This document shows, piece after piece, positions 11,405 through 23,140 of a stretch of 64,000 bases of DNA. The DNA is from Trichobilharzia szidati. Its lineage: Eukaryota; Platyhelminthes; Trematoda; Strigeidida; Schistosomatidae. Numbering within the stretch: the stretch's first letter is position 1; each line of letters begins with the position of its first letter. A model generated the notes under the pieces. It had not been told where the DNA came from, did not search any database, and was given only the letters and a program-made list of their open reading frames with translations. The DNA is taken from positions 35,958,052 through 36,022,051 of the forward strand of contig OX235274.1 in the NCBI GenBank assembly GCA_944472155.2. Direction: 5' to 3'. A program made the translations under genes and the position numbers.

Positions 11405-11960
11405 TGACTGACATTTGTTGAGTAGCCTGTTATCGGAACTTAATAATTAACTTTGATGACAGGGATTTAAGTGTACTATTATTTCTAGTATGTTAAAAAT
11501 GAAGTGCTGTTCATGTGGCAAAACTCTATTTCACACTCTGTACACAGTATGCAGACACATGCGCACACATAAAGGACAGTTCAAAAATGTATCAGGCAGA
11601 TAGATACAAGTGTGAAAGGAAAGAAGATATGCAAATACACAGGTGTGAAAAGTAATTGTCTGAATGTTGAAGGTGTTTTGTTTTTTAGTAACCGTGTAGC
11701 AGAAAACTCCTAAGTTACCCTATCACGAGAAATGTTCAGATTAGTGAAATAATTTTAGTGGATGAAACGGATTAGTGATATAGATATTTCAAATTTGTCT
11801 CATTTTTTTCAATTTTGATAAAAAGACACACTACAAGATTAAATGATAATTAGATGCGATAATTTGTATTGTCCTCTCTTATCACTCCCCGAATGGTAGA
11901 TGATAAGTGAGAAGAATACAACTAGAATTTCGCAGTATTATAGACACTCCTTTTTGCCCA
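11405..11960. other. no recognisable feature
   Basis: AT-rich; nothing identified. Confidence 0.5.
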
Positions 11961-12141
11961 ATAATTTTCAATAGAGCGCAGCGACGAGGTTGTTGTCAGA
12001 AGAAGCAGCAAAGACAGGACTTCAGGTGGAATGTAGAGAAGACGGAGGTGATGAAGATAACCAACCAACCAACCAACCAGCAACAACAACAGGCACTAGT
12101 CACTGTCGACGAGAGAAATTTCGAAAATGTCACTTCCTTCA

Positions 12142-12544
12142 TGGATAAAATTTAATTCTTATTAAGTCATACTTTCTTGCTTCGTTTATATACATGTGTT
12201 GTATGATTACCTTGATATGATTATGGGCAATAAATTATGATCATTTTTGATGTGGTTGTGTTCTCTGAGCTAAATGGTTAATTTGCGAAGCTTTCATCAC
12301 CCTACTAGGCGCTGAAGATATCACCTAGTAGGGTGATGAAAGCTTCGCAAATTAACCTATCCATCTCAGAGAACACAACCACATCAAAATCATCCACCTG
12401 AGCTACAAATCTTCTCCATCATATCTAAAGTGTGATCAAAATGTCATCATTGAATATTACTGTATAACATCGTGAGACCTTATAAAAATGAATTTGATCC
12501 ATAATAGAGTTATACTCTACCACAGTGCACAAGATTTATCCTTG
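12142..12544 (+). mobile_element. foldback element 1 (hairpin, 14-bp target-site duplication)
   Basis: It is flanked by TGTCACTTCCTTCA at 12128-12141 and 12545-12558, inside the RTE1 reading frame. It starts TGGATAAAATTTAATT and ends with a GAGTTATACTCTACCACAGT-type tail, like the element at 52306-53333. The centre holds a near-perfect inverted repeat of about 65 bp (12245-12309 with 12324-12389) around a 14-base loop. Confidence 0.8.
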
Positions 12545-12694
12545 TGTCACTTCCTTCAATTATCCAGGAAGCACTGTTTCAACTACAGATAATTAGGACG
12601 GATAAAAATGTAAAAATTAGAATGGGGAAGGCAGAGCACATCTTTATCGCTCTGAAATCACTTTGAAAATCTGCTTCACTCACATAACATAAAC

Positions 12695-12998
12695 AGTAGG
12701 GTACAGCAGGTTGAGGGTGAGGCAGTAACTCATCGGAGAATACATTGCGCGAAGTGGTCGCGCTATGTCATGAATTGGCAGAAGTTAGGATTCATGGTCT
12801 GGTTATTGGATCAGGTCTCAGTGGCTTAATTGTCTACGAGCTCGCCTTGTAACCAGGAGGTCCTGGGTTCGAGCCCTATCGGTGAGTGTGTACTGCTGAA
12901 GAGTCTCAAACGAGGGCTGAGGAAACAGCTGTCCGTTACTCCCCGGTTTTCCAATGGTTCTCTAACGGAGGTCAGCTCATGGTGAAATCCTCCAAGTA
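12695..12998 (+). mobile_element. SINE1 with tRNA-like promoter and hammerhead-like core
   Basis: A-box-like AGTGGCTTAATTG, B-box GGGTTCGAGCCC (about 12863), then GTACTG|CTGAAGAGTCTCAAAC ... GAAACAGCTGTC (12890-12922). The body before it starts AGTAGGGTACAGCAGGT and the 3' part carries TTCTCTAACGGAGGTCAG. Inserted into RTE1. Confidence 0.75.
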
Positions 12999-13869
12999 AA
13001 AAACCAAAATAATTTAGATTTTCAAAACCAATGTTAAGTCAGTCAGTTACTCTATATGAGTCAGAAAGCTGTATCTCGTGTCACAGAAAGCAGTTTCATT
13101 AGCCTACTACAGACCTTCATCAACATCTGCCCCCTTCTATGGCTCCATTACCTTTGGGAACGAACCAGTGAAGAAGAACCTATTACTCAACGAATACTTC
13201 GAAAGAAATAGGAATGAATTGGACCCGCCCCGGGGAGACCGTCGATTGACACTACTCACCAGGCAAACTGCTGAATGGAGTCACAATGGGAAACAACGTG
13301 TTAGGCGTAGGTGCTAGGGTGGCATGGACGATATCGTGTGAGGGGGAGATGAAGGTTTATGGTCACCAATCGTGGAATCAGCTAGAGATGATTACAAAGA
13401 ACAGGTTGAAAGAGAGATGTGCTGTTGACACCCAATGTAGCATCAGGAAATAATTAATTCATTAAATTCTATAAGCTGGTTTAGACATGAATGTCAAAAA
13501 TACAGTTGAATCTAAATACCCAAGTAGCGAAGATTGTTATTTGTTCTTCTGTGTGATCCTTATTTCTAAGAAGCTTCTTGTTGTTCATATATATCGACTT
13601 AAACGCATCACATTAATTTTCGTCAGGTGTACTTTCGAAGAAAAAACGTAGGTTACTTCAAAAAGCAAATCGGCAGTCTCCTGTTAAAAAGTTCTTTCGC
13701 GATACACCGTTTTTGCTTCGAATTCATCAAACACTTCATCTAGGTGTTATCAAAACTAAGGTAAAGACGACAAAATGCTGGTAAAGTTAAGCATATATAT
13801 TCGTTATATTCAATCTAGGTAATGAGAAACAAATACAGCACTTAGATATTTGCTGCTTTCTTCGAGCAT

Positions 13870-13945
13870 GATGTCACTTAATGGTCCCGTCAGAGAGTGT
13901 CCAGCCCATCTCTATTTCCTTCCCCATGTTTGTTGAAGAATATGA
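13870..13945 (-). mobile_element. RTE1 sliver
   Basis: ATGTCACTTAATGGTCCCGT, TCCAGCCCATCTC and TTTGTTGAAGAAT match the C-terminal region of - strand RTE1 copies such as 17495-17560. Short and diverged. Confidence 0.4.
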
Positions 13946-14868
13946 GGTGAGCATTCTGAAAATATTCTGGTCGGAAAGGTGTATATACCTTGGTTGATGG
14001 TCGATAGAATTAAGCGAAATTAAGCATATTTCCTTCAAATTCGAATGTAGCCTTCCTCAGGTGATCACCATTTCTAACGAAGTGGAAAGCAAGATCACTC
14101 AAACAACATCCTCTACAGGGGTACACCAGTTCAGCTGCTCTTGTTTATGTGTCGTTTGAAGCAGCTTATGTTGAAAAGGGTTGAAGACGGGAGTCAGAAA
14201 GAATTACGATTGTTGAACAGCATGTCGAGCTTCATGAACCAATCTTACAAGACTCTTCTCCTGATGTTGTTTACAGTATAAAATAAATCTTATTTAACTC
14301 AGTGTTGCTGGATCATTTGTAAACGAAGTAGGGAAGCTGGAGCTCATAATAATTTTTGCAACATATTCAATTCTCTACCCACAATTATTCATCTCCATCA
14401 AAATTCTACTCAACAGTGTTTTACGAATTTGCCTTCGTTTCGTTCGTTGCTGTGCCTTATAGTTGAATAATTACTGATTAAAATCATGAAACGAAATTGT
14501 ATAAGTTTCTGTCTGCACAGTTTTGTTTTTCATTCATTTAGCTTCAAGTGGAACATGTGACTTCAAGCTTTGACGCTTCACTGGTGGTGGTGGTTTCCCT
14601 AAAGGATTAAGCTGCTAGTCTACTCCAAACGATCCCCCTCCTGCCAGCCTACTACCAGCTATGACAGATTTAAGCGTGTAACAGCCGGAAATCAGTCCAT
14701 GATCTTCCAGGTGGCTGCATTCCAAAGAACATTAATCTAACCTTAAAAGATCTTTTTTAAACTTTTACTGCTTATTGAGAACATTTGTTTTCACAAATCT
14801 ACTAGAAAGTATATTTGTATGAAATGAGAAGCGTACAAGTCATTTTGTTGATTACTTCATGACTTTAG

Positions 14869-14925
14869 GTTCCTATTCTGATAAAAATGATCCTCATATT
14901 GTAACGGTAGAAGACGAAAGACTTG
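14869..14925 (+). other. possible isolated coding exon, unidentified
   Basis: A 57-base open segment sits between a plausible acceptor (TTCATGACTTTAG) and donor (CTTG|GTAAAG). It would encode DKNDPHIVTVEDERL, a charged string unlike the transposon proteins here and more protein-like than the surrounding AT-rich sequence. It lies on the same strand as selenophosphate synthetase but does not match that family. I do not recognise it, and it may be chance. Confidence 0.2.
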
Positions 14926-15224
14926 GTAAAGGAATGTTTGTTTGCAGTTTGGTATCTCTATATAGCCAAATTATGTACACCTTATCTTATCACCGCACCA
15001 TTCTAAAAGATCTTACCTGTTATGCTACTTCTGTTTTTCCTTCATAATGTGTTTCTTTGTGTTCCTTTCACGTCTCCCATGCATCTCCCCAGAGCTGTAT
15101 CATTTGCTTTCTCTGGAATCAAGTGTATCTTCCTGCTATTTGATGTTTTTTATGCCAATGAACGTCTCTTTATATACTACTGATGGATCTCATCAGTAGC
15201 ACATTCCACTTTCACCCCTCTATC

Positions 15225-15975
15225 AAATAGTTACGAACGGAGCTGTTCCGACCTGTTCCCGTTGTGCCTTGGTTCGGGCTTCCTTATCCCGCTAAATCCA
15301 CTTCTTTTGATGGTATAAACAGGACCATGTCTCTTGGTCACAGTGTATGGCCCTTCCTACTTTGGGAGGAGTTTCCGTAAACTCACGTCTACACGCGTCC
15401 TTTTCTTCTCTACACTTTACTTGATCGCCGACCTCAAAGGTCATGCATTCCATCTTTTCTCCCATTTCTGATTTCACAGTTTCTTTCTTCTCTCTACACT
15501 TTAAATTCCTGATTGCTTCGTTCCAATCCATTCGCAGCCTCGTCGTATTCCGCTCCCGATGAAGAGATCAAGTTGTGCCGTGTATTGATAGCTGTGGTTG
15601 CCTCCTGTATATCAACTGAAATGGTGACCCCTTTATTGTTTCCTGGGTGTACGCACGATGTACTAGAAGAGTCAATGGAAACTCTGTCTCCCAGTTATCT
15701 GTCTCTTCAGTGTACGGTTATTTCTCGCTGTTAAACCATTCATTTGTTGATGATATATTGTTGCGCATGATCTTCTTGATATCTACCTGTTGCAAAGAGG
15801 AAGTGGATTCTTCACTTTTAAAACAAGGGCTGACTGATCTGTCAGCATCGTCTTTGGCACACTGTGGTCTGCAATGACGTGTCGAACTACTGCATCACTC
15901 ACGGTTCTTGTGAAGGCGTCTACCCATGGTGTTTTTAGAATAAGATTCATTATTGTGAGTTACCCAATGTATCTA
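15225..15975 (-). mobile_element. Ty3/gypsy LTR retrotransposon remnant (integrase)
   Basis: On the - strand, decayed frames read WVDAFTRTVSDAVV and VIADHSVPKTMLTDQ (integrase core, first Asp region), then YHQQMNGLTARNNRTLKRQ (the HPQTNG-VER-NRTLK block with the catalytic Glu position changed to Ala), then the C-terminal FEVGDQVKCREEKDA module. Several frameshifts; LTRs and RT are absent. Confidence 0.75.
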
Positions 15976-16299
15976 TGAAGAGAGAGGGAGATAATAATTC
16001 TTCTGTCATCGAGGCTGTTCTTTATTCATACTGCCATGTATATATAATTCTGTCAAGTTGCAAAAATCAAAACTGAAATGATGTTGTCTAAACGCAGGAA
16101 ACCAGTCTTTGCGTTCTACAGTAAAGTCAACCAGAAATTCCTTGAGTTACCCACAGTCATGAAATGCCTCAAAGAAAGCAAAAATACAGTTATTTGCACT
16201 AAAATTCACAGTACTATTTAACTATAATAACATATCAAAAGCTCAAAATTACTTCAGCAATGCCGTTAGGCAGCTACACAAGTCAGATAAGTTTCCATT

Positions 16300-17256
16300 A
16301 CATTATTATTCTACTTTACTGCTCCCCGTTAGTCTTTCCTGGTTTACTGAAAAAGGACTATTCCATCCTGAGAAGGATGTTGACAGTAGTTAGTAGGACT
16401 AGTGGTGTTAATCTCAGTCAGCTCGTGACTACTTTAGTTGATAGGCATCTGAATACATGTGAAAAATGGTCCAAAACCATACTCTCAGACCCCCAACACC
16501 CCCTCTATTCCCAACTCTCTCCTTGTATCTCATCTAGTAAAACCAGAAATCAGTATAAAATAATCTATGCTCGTACAACCAAGTACAGGAACTCAACGAT
16601 ACCATACTTGGCCCGTGTTCTAAGCGACAGAGACAATGTTAGGCGTGAAACCTGTGACTTGCTTTGTTATTAACAACATAATTTCATACTCTTTTATTTC
16701 TCTCTTATTTCGTATTCTTTAGTGAACTCCTTCTTCAAACTACTTAGCTACCTGAAATATTAACATTGGCTTCCTTTTTTGTACTTTACTATATTCCTTC
16801 GATTGTGTATCACTGGTTCCGACTCTATTAGCACTATGAGTATTACAAAATTGTCGTGTCATTAACCATCATGTAATTATTAGTTTTGTGGTTGCTTTTC
16901 TTATTTTCTATACTTTTCGGCAATATTAAACTGACAATCATTGTTTGTGAATGCCATAGTCACCACCTCAAAAAAATTTTGTACTATTCAGGATTACTCA
17001 CACTACCACCACAAACACTGCATTAGACCTTGGCAGACTTTGGTACTTTTTCGCATTCATAATTATTTTGTGTTTATCCTGTTTTTTCTTTTTTTGGTTT
17101 TTTTTTTTTTTTGTTTTGCTGTTGGTGTCTTCAGATTTACTTTTTTTTTGTTTGTTTAATACTTATTTTAAACGTCGGTAAAATTAGATGCAAATATTGT
17201 AGATATGTGCTGAAAATTCCACACTGTACCACTGTACTGTTTCTGGAATAAAGCAA

Positions 17257-17288
<32 letters not shown>
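16300..17288 (+). mobile_element. CR1-like LINE, 3' end with tail
   Basis: The C-terminal reading frame to 16673 contains YCSPLVFPGLLKKDYSILRR, LVDRHLNTCEKW and STIPYLARVLSD. It matches the CR1 copies in the palindrome arms. The 3'UTR runs to the end TGCTGAAAATTCCACACTGT and GGAATAAAGC, then an (ATT)n tail at 17257-17290. It is joined tail to tail with an RTE1 copy. Confidence 0.8.
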
Positions 17289-17292
<4 letters not shown>

Positions 17293-18110
17293 GTTCCCTT
17301 GGGTTCCGAGTGAAAACATAGGGCTTCAACTACACATCTCCACTTCCTTCTGTCTTCTGCTGTACTTTTCACCTGCATCCATGTTAGTCCATACTGTTTC
17401 AATTCCTCTTCACACGATCTCCTCCATGTCACCCTTGCACAGGCGAACCACTCGCAGCTTCCCTTTCGGGTTCCACTCGAGCATTGGCCTGATACGCAAT
17501 GTCACTCAATGGCCTCCTCAGCGAGTGTCCAATCCATCTCCACTTTCTCCTGCATATTTGTTGAGCGATTGGTTCTTGTTTCGTTTGTTCCCATAGTTCG
17601 TTGTTGGTGATTCTTTCCGGCCATCTGATCTTCAGTATGGAGCGAAGACAGCTGTTGATATAGGTCTGCAACAAGCTGTTGGAAATATTCTTTGTGACCC
17701 GCCAAGTTTCTGATCCGTATAGCAAAACTGACTTGACGTCGTTTGTATTGAAAATCCTAACTTTGTTGTTGATGCTGAGTGACGAAGATTTCCAGATTGG
17801 TTTCAGGTTGATGAATGTGCTTCTCGCCTTCTCGATTCTCGATTTGACATCCTCGTCCGTTCCTCCTGTAGTTGAGACAATGCTCCCTCCCTAGATAAGT
17901 GAATGAAGTAACCTCTTTCAAATGCCTCCCATTGATGGTGATTGGCGCTGGATGTTGCTGTTGTTGTTGTTGTTGGTTGGTTATTTTCATAACCTCTGTC
18001 TTGTCTATGTTCATCTGGAGTCCAGTCTTTGCTGCTTCTTCGACCAGTTTGTCGGCTTTCGCTTGTGAGTCTTCGATTTTGTGTGACATCAAACATAAAT
18101 TGTACAAAAC
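17289..18110 (-). mobile_element. RTE1 LINE, 3' part
   Basis: Read on the - strand: KADKLVEEAAKTGLQMNI, DKTEVMKITNQ with a Q run, NGRHLKEVTSFTYLG, LLYGSETW and WRWIGHSLRRP, then the 3' tail with GAAGCCCTATG and GGGAACAATAATAAT. The 5' end is truncated at 18110. Frameshifted. Confidence 0.85.
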
Positions 18111-18114
18111 AATA

Positions 18115-18840
18115 ACTATAGAACAAAATTAGCTAACCAAAATTCAGCCATATGAAGTGCCTGAGAATCAATAAAGAATATTCTCACCAAAGTCAGATGA
18201 AATCACTGTCAGCTGGTAACACAAAATGGAACAATTCCTGTGTACCGTCAAATGTTAGAATCGTCTTCACTTACTCAAACAAATTATCAATATCATTACC
18301 ACACAGTCACAAGGAGAGCCATTAAAATTAGAGATTAAACAGGAAGAAAGACAAATAATAATAAACATAAGGTGAACGGATGATATGCAAGCGTCAGAAG
18401 ATACGGGAATAATAATTATGACGTTAGTCGGGATATATTAATAAGTAATAATTACGTCATTAGATCGTTCAGGAAAGACATTTTTGCAAACAGTTATTCT
18501 ATTACAAAGGTAATAATCAGTCTAAAGTGATGAATATGGATAGATAAAGACAACAATGACTGCATGATGATTGTTTACAAAAATCAATTATTAATACAAA
18601 ACGCTAATCAACTGTCACTTGGAAAAGCAGAAAACACTGGCTTATACAGTCCTTATTTGTTATTGTGAATAATCTTTTGCTTATATATGTATATGAATAA
18701 TGTAATGCACATCTCTTCATTATAAACTATGCATCATTGGTAATAAACATTTTTATCAGGAGTCAGAAATGTCTGGGAAATTACTTGCTCAAAGCCAGAG
18801 AGAAATACACAGACTTTTTCCTTAGTTAAGCATTCTGTAC
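18115..18840. other. no recognisable feature
   Basis: AT-rich spacer between two antisense RTE1 copies. Confidence 0.5.
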
Positions 18841-18844
18841 TAGC

Positions 18845-19835
18845 GTATTATTATTCATATTGCCTAGGGATCCAAATGAGACGTAAGGATACAACAGCAC
18901 ATCTCCACACGGTCCTGTACTCTATGGTCCTCTTTAGTTGTCTCAAAGATTACCCACAGATTATCATCTTCTCCACACACAGTCTCCTCCATGCACCTAC
19001 GCACCTTTGTCAACTAGATCGTTTCGCATTCGGATTCCACTCAGCAGTTTGCCTAGTGCGCTATGTCAACCAACGAGCTTCTAAGCGTGTGTCCAATCCG
19101 TCTCCACTCTCATCGGAATTTTTGTTAAATAATAGGTTCTTTACTGGATAGTTTCCAGAGGTTCTTGTTGATAATTCCTTCAAACTAGCCCAATATCTGA
19201 TCTTTAGTATGGAGCCATCGAAGGGGGCAGATGCTAATAAAGTTCTGTAATGGGCTGTTGGAACTGCTTTCTGTGACAATAGCAACAAGTTTCCAACTTG
19301 CTGAACATTCAAATTTGGTTGTTTCTTCTGAGTGCAGAAGACTTCCAGACTGATGAAGGTCTACTGTATCTTTCCGACTCTGGTTTTGAGATCCTCGTCC
19401 ATACTGTCACCTACAGTTGAAAGTGTTCTGGAAAACTGGGTGAGTGAAAGCAATAAACTCTTCGAGATTTCTCCCATTTGTAGTAACTGATGCTTTTTGT
19501 TGTTGGCTAGTTATTTTCATCACCTGTGTCTTCTCTTTGTCTTGTCTTCGCTGCTTCTTCAGCTAGTTTGCTGGTTTTCGCCTGAAAGTCTTACAATTTA
19601 TGTGAGATTGGAGATAATTATTCCACGAACTCAGGGTTTTTTGGAGTCTTCTTATCCGTCCAACATGTCTGTGTCTTCTCGCTCCGCAGAGTTTTCCAAA
19701 TAATCTAGTTCACCACAATTAGGAATATCGTTGGTAACAATAGGAAGACAAACCTACCTTACTCCTGTCCCCAATGAAGTTTTCGCTATAGATCACTTGA
19801 CACATGGCGTTGTGAGAGAATTGTATTATGAGTAG
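18845..19835 (-). mobile_element. RTE1 LINE, diverged 3' part
   Basis: Antisense to RTE1 from the 3' tail (about 18850) through the C-terminus, thumb and DKTEV block to a palm segment near 19760. It overlaps in content with the separate copy at 21450-22860, so the two are independent insertions. Confidence 0.7.
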
Positions 19836-19841
19836 TACTAT

Positions 19842-20103
19842 TGTAACAACAGAAGACAAGGGCCAGGCAACAGATCGTTTATTACGGAAAACAACACCTA
19901 TTTATAGATTTTGATGTGCATTATTGTGAGTTAATGTTAGTAGAAAATACAGTCTGTTGATTGGTTGTTTCTCACACAAAGTTAACCTTGCATCTCTTGT
20001 GCCTGTGTCAGTTCACCTTTATGTTAACTGTATCCGCCTGTCCATTTGACCTTTGACCTCAATTACTGTCAACCAATTTGGCTAGCAACCATCTCTTACC
20101 ACA
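19842..20103. mobile_element. solo LTR candidate, copy 1
   Basis: Begins TGTAACAACAGAAGACAAGG and ends TCTTACCACA. A 304-bp sister lies at 52905-53208. Flanking bases CTAT/CTTT could be a decayed 4-bp duplication. No internal retrotransposon body is attached. Confidence 0.6.
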
Positions 20104-20319
20104 CTTTGACTTTCAAATACATGTTTCCACTTAAGTTATGGGAGGAAATCTAATGGTCAACGACCACTGACTCTTATCATTTCATGGCGTAGTGCAACTC
20201 CACTAGGTGTCTACGAATAAATTTATTATTAACTAACGAAGGTTGTTTTTTTCTCCTTCCGACCATATTTAGTAACTTTAAAGGAAGAAGCTTTAGAAAT
20301 AAGTGTGGTCCGTATTGAC

Positions 20320-20625
20320 CACGTGTTCAGACATTGTGCTTCTTATAGTTTCACATTCACGTTTTCTTAACCACTAAGAATGGTGTTCTTCCCCCTACTT
20401 GGACAAAACGCATGCTGAATTAAAGCGTCTCCCTCTAAAGTTATCTACAAGGCGAGAAATAACCTTCACACACAACCACGTATCCGAAGCATCTGTATTG
20501 CTGAAGATGTGGCCATAGAAACAGAAATAAGTGATCATTGTGTACAGAAAAATTTGTTCAATCACTCACTCATTTATGGTCTTAATCCACCTATTCTAAA
20601 CTACTAAAATCCTCATTATTATTTT
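20320..20625 (+). mobile_element. Penelope-like endonuclease C-terminal fragment
   Basis: Matches the end of the copy at 31620-31790: CTCCCTCTAAAGTTATCTAC, CCGAAGCATCTGTATTGCTG and TTTATGGTCTTAATCCACCT. Only the last part of the GIY-YIG ORF and the 3' flank remain. Confidence 0.6.
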
Positions 20626-20656
20626 GGCTGTATTTATTTCCCGTTTTGCTTATTGA

Positions 20657-20658
<2 letters not shown>

Positions 20659-20687
<29 letters not shown>

Positions 20688-20688
20688 C
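20659..20688. repeat. (TA)n microsatellite
   Basis: About 14 uninterrupted TA units. A second TA run lies at 51081-51100. Confidence 0.95.
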
Positions 20689-20825
20689 TTCCTCTATTAC
20701 TTCGACTGTTATTATTGATTTCACTTTTGAACAATTTATAGAATAATCTCACTTGTCACGTTTATTTATCTAATTCAATATGATTTTTTGGAAATTTTAT
20801 CTTATCATAATTATTCGTCATTTTT

Positions 20826-21030
20826 ATTTTTTTTATATTTATTTATTTTGATTACAGCTTGATTCCACACCGTATTTTCAGTACAAGTATGGAATTTTCA
20901 GCATGGATATCGGTAGCCCAAATTCACAGACCGACCATAGATATCGGGTGTGCGCCGGCAGGGGCTCGAACCCCGGACCATGTGCATGGTCGGCGAGAGT
21001 CCTAACCACTGTGCCACCGACACACAGCTC
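20826..21030 (-). mobile_element. SINE2, tRNA-derived SINE with CR1-like tail
   Basis: On the - strand: A-box-like GTGGCACAGTGGTTAGGAC, B-box GGTTCGAGCCCC, GATATCTATGGTCGG, then a tail starting GCTGAAAATTCCATACTTG and ending GTGGAATCAAGC. The tail resembles the CR1 LINE 3' end. Confidence 0.75.
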
Positions 21031-21119
21031 ACCTTGTTGTGAGATGTCGTAATTGCTAACTCATCTTATTATTCCTATACTTCATCCCCTTTGAGATCTG
21101 TACATTTCAAGTGTTAGTT

Positions 21120-21265
21120 TACAGGGATTTGAACGGTTGCACGACTGATGACGAGATAACATCAGTTAGAGAGCCATTGGAAAACCTAAGAGTAATGGAG
21201 AGCTGTTTCTTCCCAGTTTGAGACTCTTCATCAGTACATTCTGGCTGGTGGTTGCGATAAATAAA
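21120..21265 (-). mobile_element. SINE1 fragment, hammerhead-like core (head-to-head pair, left)
   Basis: On the - strand GTACTGATGAAGAGTCTCAA ... GAAGAAACAGCTC preserves both hammerhead boxes, and the 3' part has TCTCTAACTGATGTTATC. It faces an opposite copy at 21270. Confidence 0.65.
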
Positions 21266-21269
21266 ATGG

Positions 21270-21420
21270 AATTCATTGAACACTCTGCAGGGCTTCACTA
21301 ACTGGAAAGTCTACGAGCTCATCTTGTAGCCAGAAGGTCCTGGGTTTGAACCCCGGAGGGTGCGTATCACTGAAGAGTCTCAGGTTACGGCGAAACGTCC
21401 GTGAATTATCCCTGAACTTT
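21270..21420 (+). mobile_element. SINE1 with hammerhead-like core (head-to-head pair, right)
   Basis: GTCTACGAGCTCATCTTGTA, the B-box-like GGGTTTGAACCCC, then CTGAAGAGTCTCAGG and GGCGAAACGTCC (21372-21403). Both hammerhead core boxes and a GTC cleavage triplet are present, but stem II is weak. Confidence 0.7.
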
Positions 21421-21449
21421 TTATATTTTCTACAGTTCTTTTATCGGTT

Positions 21450-22860
21450 TAACGTGTGTCAATTTTTATGCTTCTTACCAACAGTCTCCTTCATAATCCA
21501 GTTCACCACAATAACAGAATACCATTGGTCATAGTAGGTAGCCTTGTCTTACTCCTGTCTTCATTTCATAGGCTTCACCAAGTTTTCCACTGTGGATCAG
21601 TTGACATGTGGTATTGTCATATAGCTGCCAAATCAGGCAGATAAAGATTGGATCGCTGCGCACTTTTGAAGTAGTTTCCAAATTACTTCACGGTCAACAC
21701 TGTTAAAGGCACTGCCAAATTGGATGAAACCGATTAAGAGGTTTGACTGCCGTTCTATGCTCGCTTCGATGGTATATGAGTAGAGTTGTAATTTGATCCG
21801 AACATGATTTGCTTTTTCTGAACCCAGCTTGTTCTGGGAGGTGTTCCGTATCCAGTGAATCTCTTTGGGTCTCCTAGGATGACGCGACTTCAGATTTTGC
21901 TTGGTTTAGACAAGAGTGGGACTCCGCAAAAGTTCTTGAAGAGGCCTAAGTTGTTCATCTTTAGTAGTTTGGCATGGTAGTATTTCTTTCAATCAGTAGG
22001 TAACTTTGCTTCCTTCCAAACGTTTTGCAACAGTCGCGTCGGAATATCCTCTGCGATCTCTAGATCAATTTTTAGTGCACTCCTCCTGGTCCTGAATCCA
22101 TTCTGAACTTCTTTAAGTTGACTGCACTCAAGATTTCCGCATTTTTGGAGGATGTGGGTTCGTTACCAATTCTGTGGTTGTTGTTGTTGATGGTGTCTCT
22201 GGACGAGTAGCAGGTGATGGTCGATTCAAGAGTACTATGAAGTGATCAGCCTACTGTTTTATTTGTCCCGCCTCTTTGGTAATGTGGTTCCCTTGACCAA
22301 CTTTTGTAGAGATCTAGTTATCTGATGCATTTTTCTGAAGTCACTTTTACCTGCGGTCAGTTCTGCTTCAGTTACCAGTCTGTCATAAAACTGTCTTTTA
22401 TCTTCCCTAGCACTCTTCTTTACTTTTTCATTCAGAGAGTTTTACATTGAACTCAGCTTCTTCTTCTGTTGCCCATCTTCTATTTCAACGTTTACCTTTC
22501 TTCCATTAGCTTCCAGGTGTAATTGGAGAGCTTTTCCTTGTCATGTCTCTTCTTTCTTCCTAAAAGTGCCATACAATTTTCTTTGAACATCACTTAAATA
22601 GTGTTTTCTTCTAAACAGGTTTCCTCCGAAATGCTCCATGGTGTCTCTGACGTTGTTCTGATAACTGCAGTGAAGGTATTCTTTGTAGTTACGTTGGTTG
22701 AAGACATCACCTGACTGGCTTCCCATAGGCTATTCCCAGCTCTGGTCACTTCTTCTTTCTGATTCAGCTTCAGATGCACACCTTCATTTTATCTCACTGT
22801 CTTTGTTGTATTTTGTGGCATGGCTTCCATTAGCTTTCATTCCCTCCATATACACCCTTG
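21450..22860 (-). mobile_element. RTE1 LINE, 5' and central RT region
   Basis: Antisense reading covers the linker before RT and the fingers and palm (QAGFRK-type block at about 21830, FD-SVDR catalytic region at about 21690) down to a palm segment near 21500. Heavily frameshifted. It is the only copy here with the region upstream of RT. Confidence 0.7.
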
Positions 22861-23059
22861 GGACCTTCGAACTGTAAATATTCATATCAAACTCATCCAA
22901 TGTACTTGCTAATGTGAAGCATACTGACCACCAAGTATTGAATCTGAAAAAAATTCTTCGCAAAGGTGAACAGGCACTTTTGCAAAGGTCACTGAATATT
23001 CAGTAATTCTTAGTAACTACTTATTCGCAATCAGTCACTGCAAATATGTAAAAAGTCAT

Positions 23060-23140
23060 TGGTGTATTCGTGTTCTCTGAGCGGGATGGTTCAATTGTGA
23101 AGCTTTGATTGCTTTTCAAGGCAAAATATTTATTTTAACT
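23060..23140 (+). repeat. short repeat shared with the foldback hairpin
   Basis: GTGTTCTCTGAGCGGGATGG and GTGAAGCTTTGATTGC match the arm of the inverted repeat at 12258-12300. The ends at 53770-53795 and 5565-5610 are related. Confidence 0.45.

Larger units (their letters stand above)
11965..13455 (+). mobile_element. RTE1 LINE copy split by two insertions
   Basis: The pieces 11965-12141, 12559-12690 and 13000-13455 are consecutive parts of RTE1: EKTEVMKITN with a Q run, then IRMGKAEHIF, then the thumb and C-terminus. The first gap is a foldback element with a 14-bp duplication; the second is a SINE1. Confidence 0.75.
13460..15220. other. mostly unannotated stretch
   Basis: Apart from an RTE1 sliver (13870-13945) and one possible exon (14869-14925), nothing is recognisable. 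This is one of the longest stretches here without obvious transposon sequence. Confidence 0.45.

Noticed and set aside
20659..20688. CRISPR-like or regularly spaced repeat
   Set aside because: It is a plain TA microsatellite with no spacers; nothing in the window resembles a CRISPR array.
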